43,192 nucleotides of DNA from Monoraphidium neglectum (GCF_000611645.1 NW_014013554.1:3694-46885), one strand, 5' to 3'; positions 10,537 through 27,830 are shown, numbered from the stretch's first letter. Translations and numbers: made by a program. Notes: a model not told the origin generated them from the sequence alone.

Positions 10537-12930
10537 CTAGCTGCTGCTCGGCGCGTGGCCGTTGACGCCGTTCGCCTCGCCGCCCGCCGCTGCGGTGATG
10601 GGCAGGCCAGAGATTGAAAATTTGGAGCTGTAGGCCGCCTCCTCGGCCGCCGCGCGCCGCTTCTGTCGGACGACGAAGAAGGCGACGATGCCGCCGATGA
10701 TGGCGAGGCCGCCCACCACGCCCCCGACGGCGCCGCCGATGATGGCGCCCATCTTGCTGCTGCTGCCGCTGGACGCGTTGTCGCCGAATGTCTGACGGGG
10801 GGTGGTGTGATGTTTGTCCGGGTGTGGATGCATATGAAGACATGCACCGCCAACATCTGCACAACCCAATGCCACAGATTTGGGCAATGCATGCGGCAGG
10901 CGTGCGCATCCAGGCCACAACCAATCGTGCAGCAGAACCAATCGGGGCCTGCCAGGCATGCAGGCGGATGCTGACGCGCAGGGCCAGCAAGTCGCAAACC
11001 CGTGCACACGCAAGCTTGAAGGCGCTGCCTGCGGCCCTTCCTTGGGGCGCGTTCGGCCGGGCCGGCCTCACCTCGGTGACGCTCTTGGCGTAGCCGTCCT
11101 TGACGGCGGCCCATGAGCTGTAGTCCAGGCCACACAGCTGGTCGACCCCCGTGGGGCAGCCCCCGGTGGTCGACACGCTGGCGTTCCGCACCCAAGAGCA
11201 GGCGGCAGCCTTGAGGGCAGCGGCCTGCGCATCAGACCCCATGAACATGACCTGTGCGTGTGTTGGGGTTGTGTGGGAGGGAGGTGAAGGTTGGCAAAAA
11301 GGATGGGCAGCGTTGGGGTGAGGTCGCCATGGGCATCAGTGAGCGGAGGCCAGTTGATGCTGTCGTGCTGCAATCCAGCTGCTGACCGACACCAAGGCAG
11401 GCGGGCGGCGCGGGCCGGCTTGCGGCTGGGCCGCTGCGGTCGCAACCTTTGAGGGCACGTCTGCATCTGCCTGCTTGGTGTCCCAGGTGCCAAAGGGCAG
11501 CAGCTGCAGGTCCATGGCGGTGCGCTGAGTCAGCATCACCAAGGAGTCCACGAGGGCGCTGGGACGGCGTGGTAGTGAGAGCAGGATGGAGGGGAGTGAA
11601 GGGATGTTGTGAGGGGGTGCAGGCGTCGCGCGTTGACAGGGGCTCACGGAGGGCCTGGGTTCGGGGGGTAGACGCTGGCGGGTAGGGGCACAGTCAAGGG
11701 CCTCGCGACGTCAGGGGTGGTGCGTCCCGTGGCAGGCAGGGCGGGCGCACTCACGAGTGGCCCGCGTCGTTGGGGGTGGAGCCGTCCGCGGCGACGACGG
11801 CGCGCGACGCCAGGAGGCCGTTGGTGGTGAGCTGGCCGCTGGGCCACAGGGCGTTGCGCATCGATACGTAGGGCACGTTGTAGTACCCGCTGACGGCCGC
11901 GTAGGCGGGGCTCTCGGGGGTCAGGTAGAAGGGGCGCGTCCCGTTGCCCATGCCGGGGGGCATGGTCTGGGGTGGGTTGCGGCGTTGTGGTTCAGGAATT
12001 GTGAATCGGGGGTGGGCGGATTGCAGGTTGCGATTGGATTGCACCCTTGCACTGCAAATCGAACATCCAAGACTGAGCAGCAGGGAGCTGACCACACAGG
12101 GCTCGACGTGGGCCCAGAAGCACCGGCATGCGCTCGCATATGCTGCACGCTGATGGGACCCACAAGCCCACCCACGACCAGCAGCCGCAATTCAACGCGT
12201 CGCCCCGCGCGCTCATCCCCAACGCACCCGCCCCAAACGGCCTCGCTCTGGCCCCGACCAACGTGCACGCGCCGCCGCGCCCCCGCACCTGCAGCATGAC
12301 GACCGCCGGCTTCTTGGCGGCCCCCAAGATCTTCCGCACCAGGATCTCGTACGCCCGCGGCTGCACAGGGGCCACGATCGACGCGTCCATGGTGGCGCCG
12401 TCGCTGGCAGTCATCTCGAGGACCACCAGGTCGGCGTCTTTCGGCAGGAAGCGGTCCAGGCAACCCGCCACCACCGACGACGGCGCGAGCCCCGCCGACG
12501 CGCGGACGGGCGTGACCGTCGCGGCCGGGAACGCGCGGGAGAGGAAGGCGACGTACTGCGCAAAGTAGTCGTTGCGGCCTGGGGAGGAGGCGTCGGAGCC
12601 GTTGGTGGCGACGCCGCCGATGGCTACGACCTTCACTGCCTTGCCGGCGAGCAGGTCGGCCACGACGCGCCGCAGGCGGCCGTTGCCACCGGTGTACACG
12701 TTTGAAGAGAGGATCCCCTGCAGGGGCGTCGAGAAGGAGTGGGCCCCGGACAGCGCCGCGCCCGTGGCCGCGCCCGCGGTTGCGGAGATGGTCTTCTGGT
12801 AGGACAGCCACTCAGTCTCCTGCGCCGGCGTCAGCAGGGCGGTCGCCGGGAGGGCCGCGGCGGCCAGGAGTGCCAGGAGGACGGCAGCCGCGGCGGCGGC
12901 GGCGGCGGGGCCGCTGCGTCGATGGGCCAT
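10537..12930 (-). CDS. membrane-anchored SGNH-hydrolase-like protein, catalytic residues lost
   Basis: Five exons on the minus strand: 12930-12289, 11966-11755, 11558-11447, 11251-11072 and 10791-10537 (466 aa). The ATG at 12930 is preferred over one at 13047 because it opens a signal peptide (MAHRRSGP, Ala/Leu-rich core, ATA). Residues ~80-290 align with the SGNH-like protein encoded divergently at 13785. The nucleophile motif GGSVSAG is replaced by GGVATNG (Val107 for Ser), IANDG by TASDG (Ser176 for Asn), and DRLHPND by DGSTPND (Asp275 kept, Thr278 for His). All but one of the catalytic-site residues are therefore gone. A Cys-containing region follows, then a Gly-rich transmembrane helix (~396-423), a basic RQKRR stop-transfer and a short cytosolic tail: type I topology. 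It is probably a non-enzymatic surface or endomembrane protein, perhaps a ligand binder; that role is inference. Confidence 0.85.
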
Positions 12931-13784
12931 GCGGCCGCAGGCCTTGGCGCTTTCGGCAGCTGCCCTATGGGGATGCGCCAAAGGGCCTGGCGCCGCTGAG
13001 TGTTGACGTCCTGGCCTGGCACGCAGGCTCTTGAATTGCGCTTCCAACCTGTTGATACGTGGGACAGCATGAGGAAATTGACAAAAAGCTAGCTCAAGCC
13101 CCGTAGTGCGGGTGTTCAGCGGCGCCCCGCGCGCGCGCCCAAGCGGCGGGTACTCCCGCTTCCGTTTGTCTCACCGCCCGCCACGGGCCACCGTTGCGCT
13201 ATAAATGAAGTGATACAGTTATTAGTCCAACAAACGCTCAGGAGCTCTCACCCACCCGCTGCAAGGGCCGCACAAGGTGGCGCTTCGTCCGTGGTGGCTC
13301 ACCCTGGTGAGTCCGTCACAAGGGGCTCTCAGGCGGCGAGATCGGGCGTATTGCAACCTTATCAAGATGAAAGAGCAGGGTATGCATCGAAACGCTATCC
13401 AGGGGCTACAATAGGAAGCCACAAAGGCAAAACTCTCCCAACTGCTCGATTCTTTGCTTCTCCCCCAAGCGCGATGTTGGTTTCGCGCTTGAATTATTGC
13501 ATCCAATACACTTATTGCAGCTCCAACCTCGTCCACGGGCGGAACGCTCGGGTCACCCCATCAGCCACCGCGCAGGCTCGGTTCTTGTCCTTCTCCGCTG
13601 AGCCCAGTGCCTTACCTTCAAGCTGATGCAAGGTTCAAGCATCACATAAATCTCACGCATAAACACCGGAGGCGTGACTCTCTAAGCAACCGCAGCAGGG
13701 CCCAAGCGCACACGTGCGCCACGCCGGCGCGCGCACACTCACGCGACCGCTGAGGGGCAGCAACTGCCATCAGCAGCCGCCACC
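12931..13784. promoter_or_regulatory. shared divergent promoter region of the two SGNH-like genes
   Basis: These 854 bp separate the two start codons and must hold both promoters and 5' UTRs. TATAAAT at 13200-13206 points toward the plus-strand gene, but lies 580 bp from its ATG, so it implies a long or spliced leader, or it may be chance. No other gene is seen. Confidence 0.45.
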
Positions 13785-16700
13785 ATGCACGCTGCCGCCC
13801 GCACCCTGCGCGCCGCCGTGCTCGTGGCGGTGCTGCTTGCAACCGTCGCGCTCGCCATCGAGCCGGCTGAGTGGGCAGTCTACCGCGGCAACATTGCCAA
13901 GCTGCCTGCGGCAAACGGCGCGGCCACGGTGGGCGAGACCCTGGGCGCCTTCCTTGACTACAAGTTTGACCTGCCCATGGAGTTTATGCGCCGCGCCCAG
14001 GTGCGGTGTCGTGCGCCGCAGCAGTGCGCTTTTAATTACGGACGGTCGAGGGCGGGCATGCTGTCCGGCGGTTGATCCAGCTTGGGGCCTGTCGGGTAAT
14101 TTGGGCCGCTGCTACCAGCTTTGGGCGCGCCGGTACGCGCCTTCAGGGGTGCAGTTCTATGCACGGCTGCTGCGCAACACGCCTGAAGGGTCACACGCGG
14201 CCATGCACAGCTGCCGTTCACCTTTGACCCGCCACCTCGCCCCCTCGACACTTGCCCTCCCACTTGGCACCCCACTCCTGCCTCCCCACCCCACCCCTCA
14301 CCTCCGCAGTCCTACAGCGGCCCCCGCACGCGCCTCCGCCGCGTCATGTCAGACATGCTCTCCGGCAAGAAGGTCGAAATAGACATCCTCGGCGGCTCCG
14401 TCTCCGCCGGCGCCGTCGCAACGCGCAAGATGGACCCGGTCAACCCCAACGACGTGTGGAGCCTCGTCAGGATCGCCCTCCAGAAGGGCGTCTCCCCCAA
14501 GATCTCGTTCTTCAACAACGCGCGGTCAGCCACCAAGTCCTACATCACGTCCCTGTGCATCGACAAGTTCCTCAACGCGACTGCCGACCTCGTGTTTGTG
14601 GAGTTCATCGCCAACGACGGCAGCGAGATGGACATCCTCGTCACGCCGCCGCAGGACAAGACGCGCTCCTTTGAGCGGTTCCTGCGGAAGATACAGCAGC
14701 AGCCCTCCAGCCCGGCGGTCGTCATGATGCAGGCGCGCGGGCGCGGCCCCTGGGGGGGGGGGGACGGGGGGCGACGAGCGACGGGGCACGCGCGTTCCCG
14801 GTGGCCAGCGCGGCCCCACAGCCAGCAGGCGTCGGGGATGACCTCATAGAGGGGGCGGCCGCGTCTCTGTATCTCGGCCCGTGAAAGAGCCGGGGCTCCT
14901 GCCGCCGCTGCGGCTTCAAACCCCCTCTTTGACCCCGCTGCGCCGCCCTGCACACCGGAGACGCCCCCAACACCCCGACGAGGCCCGCTGCATACGCCCC
15001 CTCCCCGACCCAAACGTGCAGATGCTCGTGAGCGAGATGGCCCTGCCCCCGGGCGGCCGCGATGGCAAGGCCAAGCGCGGGTTCTTCGCCACCCCCGAGG
15101 ACAATTATGGCAACCTGGCCCAGTACTACGACATCCCCACCATCTCGTTCAGGTGCGTGGCATCACACGGGCCGTCGTTCCAGCCGCCTCAGGCTGCATC
15201 GTATTTGCGGGAATCTGGTGTTCCAGGAGCGTGCCTTGCCGCACAGCGCTGCGATGTGCCGCGGCCCGCATGCATGTGCGTCTCGTGGGCGGAGAAGCCC
15301 CGCACTTGTGCCTTCGCTGGCCCGTAAACCTCAATCCCGCATGCCGCGCCGCGCCCCGCCGCAGGGACGCCCTCTGGCAGCTGGGCGACAATGGCCGCGA
15401 CGGCATGTCCTGGGACGACTTCATGGGCCCCGACCGGCTGCACCCCAACGACAGGGGCCACCAGCTGATGGCCGACATGGTGATCTACCTGCTGCAGCAG
15501 ACCGCGGTCGACCTGCTGCTGCGCCCGGTGACGCTGGCGGAGGTCGCGGCCTCCAGGGCGCCGCTGCCGCCGCCCATGTATGACGGTGAGGGCTGGCGCG
15601 CACCTGGGGGTACCCGCCCCTGGGCCTCTTGCGACCCCTGCACCAGGGGCACTCGCGTTTGCCGCCCCTCTGAGCAGCCGGCGCACCGCGCCGCTGGGCA
15701 GACAGACCCTGTTGCAAGGGGCATCCGTGCATTTGCCTTCTGCCGTTGGGACCTTTGACCACCGCTCACGAGGCGGGCCTGCGCTGGGAGATGCTGTGCA
15801 GGCAACGAGGGCAGCAAGGACCAGATCTGCGCCCAGGGCAAGTCCATGACTCGGTTCGTCATCGCCAGCCAAGGCTGGGCGGTGAGTCCCTGGCTGCGCG
15901 GTCTCATCAAGCGGCTGGGGCGGGCGTGGTGCGGCGCTCCCCGACTAGGGGCGGTGGCAGCGCAGCCTGCAGGCGGTCCACAGGCCCCTTGCTGGCAATT
16001 GGCCCGCTTGAGAAGCATCACTCCTTGTTGACTCTTGAACGACTGGTCTGCGCACACCCAACGCCGCCCCTGTATTCTCACCCCCTGGCCCCCCTGACGC
16101 AAACACACGTCGCGCATTGCCGCCACCCAACCGGACCAACGCCACCCCAGGTCGTCTCTTACGATGACGGCGGCCAGCACTTCCCGACATTCGGCTACGA
16201 GACCACCACCCCCGGCGTGCCCTTGGTGCTGCAGGTCAGCAAGCCCTGCCCGCCTGCGAGTGCTACTAGTAAAGCCCGCCCACACGCACTGGGGCTCGGG
16301 TGTGCAAAGCCAAGCCCTGTGCTGCAAGGCGCGAGCCGGGTCGAGAGAAAAGCGAAAGAGGGTGTTTTGTTGCTGGTCTGCCAACGTGCTCGCCGCCTGC
16401 CAAGCTTGCCCCCGCAGCGGCCACCGCTGACGTCTGCCCCCTGGTCCCCGCTTGCCCTGGCCGCCTCGCAGGTCGACACGACCACCCCTGCGGGCGGCGT
16501 GCGCGGCGTGGTGCTCACCTACACCAAGGCCAAGACCGGCTTTGGGGACGCCCAGGTCACGTGAGCCACAGCTGCGGCCCCAACGCCCCCACCGCCTCCG
16601 CCCCACGCCCCACGCCCCCCGCCCGCGCCTCGGGCCGACGCCGCAGCCGCAGGCCCATCGTTCGCTCAACCCCCTCCGCCTCTTCGTCCCCGCCTCGCAG

Positions 16701-17255
16701 CTGCGGCAACGGCTGCACGTGCGACGCCAACACCCTGGGGGGCTCCGTGACGTACGACCAGACCGTGCTGTTTCTGCAGGAGGTGCACCCCACGGCCAGC
16801 CCCCAGTGCCAGATCACCATCCAGATGGACAAGGCCAGCCCCGCGGGCAGCAAGATCAGGATCTCGGGGATCGCCATCACGGGGGACACGGGAGATGTGT
16901 CGGGGCGCGTGGGAGAGGTGCGAGGGCGGGCCGTGGCGCGCTGCGCGGGGATGCAGGGACTGGGGAGAAGACAAGGAAACTGTTGGCACCTGTGGCGTTT
17001 TGTGGGTGTGGGTGGGCGGAGCACGCAGGGATGATGAGCACTGTGCTCCTCCAGACCCCCGGCGCCGGCTTGCCCCGGGTCAAGGGCGCTACTCGTTTTA
17101 CACAGCTGGCAGAGCCAGTCCTCGATCATGTGACTAAAAAAGGTCAATCAGCAGCAAATGTCCGCCGCGACGAAGCCTGTGTCACCGCCCCCTTGTGTTG
17201 TCACCCGCAGGAGAAGTACATGTCCTGGCTCACCGGTGACAAGTGGGCGGCCTGA
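13785..17255 (+). CDS. secreted SGNH-fold hydrolase (GDSL-like esterase/lipase superfamily)
   Basis: Nine exons: 13785-14000, 14310-14732, 15022-15152, 15365-15585, 15802-15881, 16151-16234, 16472-16560, 16701-16896 and 17211-17255 (494 aa). An N-terminal signal peptide (MHAAARTLRAAVLVAVLLATVALA) suggests secretion. The SGNH set is intact: Ser102 in ILGGSVSAGA, Asn174 in EFIANDGSE, and Asp280/His283 in GPDRLHPNDRGH. The family hydrolyses ester or acyl bonds, often on polysaccharides or lipids; the substrate cannot be told here. After the catalytic domain comes a region of about 150 residues with Cys clusters (CGNGCTCDAN), likely an accessory beta-domain with disulphides. The intron after VVMMQ starts with GC, not GT. 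It sits at the same place and phase as a GT intron in the divergent paralogue, which supports it. The last exon encodes only 14 residues (EKYMSWLTGDKWAA). Confidence 0.87.
14733..15021 (+). other. GC-AG intron in the SGNH hydrolase gene
   Basis: The exon ends ATGATGCAG and the intron starts GCGCGCGG, ending ...AACGTGCAG. The homologous site in the paralogue reads CTGCAG then GTGCGG. GC-AG introns are a known minority class that the major spliceosome handles. Frame continuity on both sides supports the call; the alternative is reading through, which would insert sequence unlike the paralogue. Confidence 0.7.
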
Positions 17256-18535
17256 TGGACGACAGCTCAGCCTCCACGAGCACGCTCCATGCACCACCAT
17301 GCAATCGGCGGGTGTCGAAGTACGCGTCACCATGCGCAGTGGGGCCCAGTTGCGTGCGGTGCGCGCCGCCCAGGCGCTTGCAAAGTGAGGCCTTTCCCGC
17401 TACACAGGTCAACACTTCCATGCAGCAGCGTGTTGGCGTCTGAGTCTGATCATCGCCCCCTTGGGTTGTGGCTGGCTCATCGCCCCAGTGTTGATACCCT
17501 TGCCGAGTGATGACGTGGACCTCACTGCCCGTTCCAGGCAGCCCTCTGGGCCGCGGTCTCCTGCAGTGCTCCTGTGGGATTTAAGACGAGGGCGCCCTTG
17601 TTTGACGTTTGCCTGGATCGCTCTCTGTGTTTCTGATGTGTGTCGATGGAGCCGATTGGCTCTTGACCCAACTCAAAGGTGCACGCACACCGCAGTCATC
17701 TCTCCTGTGACCAGCCGCATTAGTCTTGGTGCAAAAGCAGAACCAACCGTATTGCTATGGAGGGGTGTCATCCCCACATGCACCGTCTTTGTTTGCCTGC
17801 AGCACCGCCGGCCGCTGCGCGGGCTTGTAAAGGGCCTGTCAAACACACGGCTGCGCCCAGCAAGACGCCTGCAGTACGTGAGGCAGGTCTCTCGGGGTGT
17901 GGCAGGCCCCATAGCACCATCAGGCAGGCGGGAAGGCGACGCAATCTAGTACACCTGTTGTCTGGCCTTGCCTCCTTGGTGACCACTCTCGTTGGCAGAT
18001 GTAGATCCGTCTCTGACTCATCTGCGAGCCACGTGCGGTTTTGACATCTGAGCTGCAAACGGCTCGGTGTTTCTGGGGAGCTGTCGCCAGGGGGGCTCAA
18101 AGCTCGACCAATGCAATTCCCTTTGATTGAGACAGCCATAATTCTGTGCCTTTGCCCTGAGCCATCTGGCCAACTGGGACTGCCTGTCTGGCCACTACAG
18201 CTGCCCTGAGCTGTCAGAGCCCCCTCGTTGCAGTTTGTGTATTTTGCACAGTCCCAAAAACTGGAAGCACAGCCCCCAAAAAACGTGTGCGAGTACTACC
18301 TGCCAGGAGTAAGCCGCCCAGCAACAGCGCGCAGCGCCCCGAGGGCAGACTGACCAAAGAGGACAGCAACCGCCAATCAAGCAACTTTGCCGCAGCTGTG
18401 CAGCTTCGCACAGTGGCAATAGCACCAACCTCGCCACCTGCCAAGGTGGCCTGCAACGCCGCACAGCCTCTGCGTGACCACCCGCGCCTCGCCGCATGCA
18501 GGCGTGGGGAGCCCTGCATGTCGTCCCGCGTGCAG
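17256..18535. other. convergent intergenic region (SGNH hydrolase / DJ-1 family)
   Basis: Two genes end toward each other here, so it should hold their 3' UTRs. TGTAA at 17826-17830 (plus) is 571 bp past the SGNH stop, a typical algal 3' UTR length. I see no matching signal on the minus strand and no convincing gene. Confidence 0.5.
17826..17830 (+). terminator. possible TGTAA poly(A) signal for the SGNH hydrolase
   Basis: This is the first TGTAA on the plus strand after the stop codon at 17255. Spacing is plausible for a green alga; the motif is short. Confidence 0.3.
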
Positions 18536-21304
18536 TTACGCGTGCAGTTCGGGCGGCGCGGCGCCGGCCTTGTGGCCGCCGAGTGCCTCCACGATCAGCT
18601 CCGCTGTGAGGGCTGAGCTGCTGGGGTTCTGTCCAGTGACCAGGGGGAAGGGCGGACGCGCGTCCAGCAGGGCATGGACACCCCAGTTCTCCTTGGCCTG
18701 TTCATGTGCGCGCATGGAAGCGTGCATTGCGCGCGTGTGTGAGACACCGGGCGGCACGGAGGCGGGGAGCTGGGTCAGCGGGCAACGCGCGCATGGGTGG
18801 CGTGCTGCTGCGCATCACCCTCCCGGGTGCGCTGCAACAACAGGCACAGCGCTCCGACAAATTGCTGGTGTGGCGCCGCTCGCATATCTGAGGGCTTGGT
18901 GTCAGATCCTCTTGGAGCCAGAAGCAAAAGCATATGTGGTGCGCTCCCCCGATTCAGCGACCCGCATTTGATGCGTACATGCAGTCGCAAGTATGCAAGC
19001 GCAGACGCTTTCGCCCACAAACACACCTTGGTGTAGTTTGCCCCCAGCTCCTTGAGGCGCTCCTCCAGCATGAAGGGAATCAGCTTCTCCTTGGCAACAG
19101 CGTACTCCTCGGCGTCACTGAACCCGGTCACCTAGTGGGCGTCAACAGTGATTGACAGTTACATGTTCAGTGTTACGATGACAGTGGTCACGGGCTAGTC
19201 GGTGGATTCCTCCACCCCCAAAAGACCGGCCAGGGCCAGAGGACGTCGGGGGGGCAACCACTGCCAGCGCACCGCGCCGGCCTGCTGGCGGGGTTCCCGC
19301 GGGCTACCGATCCCGCCCGTGGCGCGCATACGGGAATCTGCCTTGGTCACGCGAAGACCCGCTCGAGCTCCCCCAGCGCCCTTGCGCGTGTGGCCCCCCA
19401 CCTCGCGGCCCTTCACGATGGGCTGCCCCTCCGCGTCGGTCGCGTTGACGAGCCCGTTCGCCCCGTGGCACACCGCAGCCACCACCTTGCCGGCGCGCGC
19501 CAGGCCGTTGACCACCTGCGGCAGGCGGTCGGCGTTTTATTGGCGTTGACCGTTTGCGCACGCGAACGTGCAAGTGTGGTGTGGGACAGGAGGGGGGCTG
19601 GCGCTACGCATCAGCGTCAGCAGACGGCCACCGCACCGCAGCCCTGAAAACACCCGGTGATTGACCAAGCCTTGACGCTTGTTCTGCAGGCCGCAGCAGC
19701 TTCAGCTGTGCAAGCCGGCCCTCCCTCCCTCAATTTAAGCAGGCTGATCAGCCTGCAAAGTCTGCTCTCTCTCTCTCTCTCTCTCTCTGCCTCTCTCTAC
19801 CTCCCTCTCTCCCTCTCGTGTTGCAAATAATGCTGGCTTACTGCCTTGGTCATGAATGCCTGCGCGTGCCAGCCAGTTGGGCACCAGCAGACCCCCCGGC
19901 AAAACTCTTTGGCTATTTGTGCCCCACGCTCACACCTTGATGATCAGTTCGTTGTCAGCAAAGTCCCAGCAGGTGCCATGGCCCCCAGGCTGCGCGCAGT
20001 GCAGCGGAGAGAGCGGAAGGGGGCCGATCATGGCCGCACAGTAAGCATGGCGCCAGAGCAGGTGCGGCGGCACAGCAGCCGACATGCACACGCCGCCGCG
20101 CTGTGCTGCAGACAAATTCACGAGAGCACCAGCGGCCCCTTGCTCTGGGGTGCGGCTCGCCACTGCTAATCACATCACTGCGTGGCTGCAAGGCAGCCGC
20201 AGCCACCTGGCGCTGCAGCCTCTTGCACCAGGGTGCACGTCACTGCTGGCGCCGTGCACCATGGATTGCAACCCCCAAGCCCACCAGGAACACTGCGTCG
20301 TACGACGCCCAGTCCGCCACGTCAGCCAGGGGGACGCTCTCCAGGACCTGGGCCATGGCGGAGTCTGGTTCGCAGGCAGGGGTGCGGGGCGAGGGGAGGG
20401 GAGAGGGGCGGGCTGCTGGGTGGGCGCAGGCAGCCAAAATCAGGGGGTGGAGAAGAGCTGCCGCGCTCACTGGTGCGGCGCCCCTTGCGCATTGCGACAC
20501 GCCGCAACCGCCACGCGCGCCAGGCCGCGGTCGTCCCTGCCCAGTCTCCCGGCCCCAGCCCGGCCAACCCAGCAGCTGGCCCAGCAGCTGGCCTGCCCCT
20601 GAACTGGGCCGCGGCGCGCGCCGCACCGTCCAGCAGGAACTTCTCAACCTCGGGCGTCACGAACGGCGCCGCGAGCGAGGCCTCGTCCACGGGGATCTCG
20701 CCGCCCTTTGTCGATGACACGGTGACCTCCAGGCCGTGCGCCTTGAAGATCAGGTAGGGGTGCGCCAGCTGGCAGGGGGGGGGTGTAGGGGCGCAGCTGT
20801 TGACTGGGGGCGTGCGGCCGGGGCAGCTGCCAAGGGGTTGTGATGGGTGACGCCCTCAGCTCGGGCCGCGTGCCCAAGCCTCTGAGGGCGCGCGGCGAGG
20901 GCTGTGGCGGGGGCGCGCTTGGCCAAGCCGCTGTTGACGAGGAGGCGCGCGTGGTCAACCTCCATACAAGGCAGGTCGGTGTTTATATGTGTGTGGGGCG
21001 CTGCACCGGAGGCTCACCTCCTCCATCCTGGCAGGGGGGCAGGCAGGGCAAATGAAGCGAATGGGTTGGTGGATGAAGCTGCCTGCACATGCATGGCTTG
21101 AGCGATACTTATCCCTCCCATTGCTGGTTTCACTGCGTGCTTCTCTGCATGCAGTCCGCGCCCTCGCCCCTCGCAACAGCATCGCCGCGCCGTCTGAGCA
21201 TCCAGGGTGCCGCCGCTGTCTCACCACAGGCCTGTCTTCTCGTTCGTGTCGCCAAGCTTTTCATGACTTGTGGAGATTATGAGCACGCGCTTGCCGGCCA
21301 CCAT
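18536..21304 (-). CDS. DJ-1/PfpI superfamily protein (Hsp31/glyoxalase III type)
   Basis: Eight exons on the minus strand: 21304-21225, 21027-21018, 20768-20627, 20364-20285, 19989-19936, 19515-19402, 19131-19027 and 18697-18536 (248 aa, normal for the family). The protein runs from KRVLIISTSHEKLGDT through GLW-MEE-LAHPYLIFK, TVSSTKGGEIPVD, YDAVFL-PGGHGTCWDF and KVVAAVCHGANGL to VTGFSDAEEYA and PLVTGQNPSSS. The nucleophile elbow is AVCHG with Cys138 and adjacent His139; Glu54 in GGEIP is the acidic residue usually paired with it. Relatives convert methylglyoxal to lactate without glutathione, or act as stress chaperones or deglycases; which applies here is not decided. No targeting peptide is obvious, so it is probably cytosolic. 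The second exon is only 10 nt and supplies the family residues between GLW and LAHPY. A (CT)n tract lies in the intron between exons 5 and 6. Confidence 0.9.
19765..19788. repeat. (CT)12 microsatellite in DJ-1 intron 5
   Basis: A CT run of 24 bp, followed to about 19818 by further imperfect CT-rich sequence, lies inside the intron between exons 19989-19936 and 19515-19402. On the transcribed strand it is a GA-rich tract. Confidence 0.92.
21018..21027 (-). other. 10-nt micro-exon of the DJ-1 family gene
   Basis: On the minus strand the sequence reads acceptor CCTGCCAG, exon GATGGAGGAG, donor GTGAGC. The previous exon ends with two bases of a Trp codon, so the micro-exon completes Trp and encodes Met-Glu-Glu in phase 0. 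This gives GLWMEELAHPYLIFK, which matches the family pattern (GFWLEELAHPY). Without it the frame is lost and the family residues are missing. Confidence 0.78.
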
Positions 21305-22391
21305 CGTTCCGGATGCGATGCTGCGATCGATCTTCTGATCTGACGCTGTCGGGGTCACGGTGATAGTATAGTATGAGTGCGGGTTATTTTCTGGCGTTGT
21401 TTCTTGAGGCTTTAGTACTTGCTCACTGTTTGCGGAGCTAGGGTTGGTGGCTGGTTGGTGGGGTGGTTCAGTGCCCCCAGTGGGCTGGCGGCAAGTGGCC
21501 GTACGGTACTGCTCCTGCCACCGTGGCCGGCCGTGCTTGAGCTGTGGCAGCCGCACCCAATGCACGAAGTGCTGCTCGGCACAATGTTCATTGTCGCGTC
21601 CCCAAACAGGAATTTGATGTGAAAGGTGATCGCTGCACGCGTGCCGGGCGGGGGCAGCTACACAGACACACGGCACACACTTGCCAACAAGGCAAATGGC
21701 TGCACAGTTTTGTTGGGTTATGAAGATACACAGGTGAAATTGCAGACTTGTGGGTCAACAAAACGTCAGAAGCTGCAAGAATAGGTGTGACTTGTGCCAT
21801 CATCAATGAGGAGATGCCAACAATTTTTGAGGACGTGCACTACGGCTGTTGCTGTTTCTTGGCGTTTGGACATCGCTGTGCTACACGGGACCTACAGGTT
21901 GTTGGTAGGTCATGCGTGTTGCGGCATTGTCAAGGCAGAGCCGGCACCCGGCCGCAACACTCGGGACGACCAGCGCAAGTGAGAAGAACGGCAGAATGAA
22001 AAACCCTACGCGAACGGTCACAAATGAAGACTGATATACGAAACTCCCAAAAAGGGATCCACAGCACCCTAACGAGGATCGAGGACTAAAAGGCAGCGGG
22101 CAACATTACCGTACCGCGTTTGACCAGCCTGATGGAGCGCCAATCATGTTGACACAAAAGCAAAGTATCGTAAGATAATAGCCGGAATATCGAAACCTGC
22201 ATGGCTCATGCAGGTGCGTGGCAGCAGCCACAGCCAGCTGCAGTTCGTTTGGGTTGATGCCTTCAAACGAGGAGACCAGTTCCCACCAAAACTGTATCGT
22301 GAACAATCTGAAGTCTCACAAGCATATCTGTCCGAGAGTCAACTCGCCCCCACTCGGCCTTCACCTGCAGCCCGCGCCAAAAAGCGCCGTG
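21305..22391. promoter_or_regulatory. divergent promoter region (DJ-1 family / DYRK kinase)
   Basis: About 1.1 kb separates the two divergent start codons and should hold both promoters and 5' UTRs. No canonical TATAAA is visible; an AT-richer patch GATAGTATAGTATG lies at about 21362-21375. No gene is recognised in it. Confidence 0.45.

Positions 22392-27830
<5,439 letters not shown>

Noticed and set aside
20750..20965. Minus-strand frame VDHARLLVNSG as a DJ-1 exon
   Set aside because: The family continues as LAHPYLIFK from the exon at 20768, reached directly from the micro-exon; including this stretch would break the fold.
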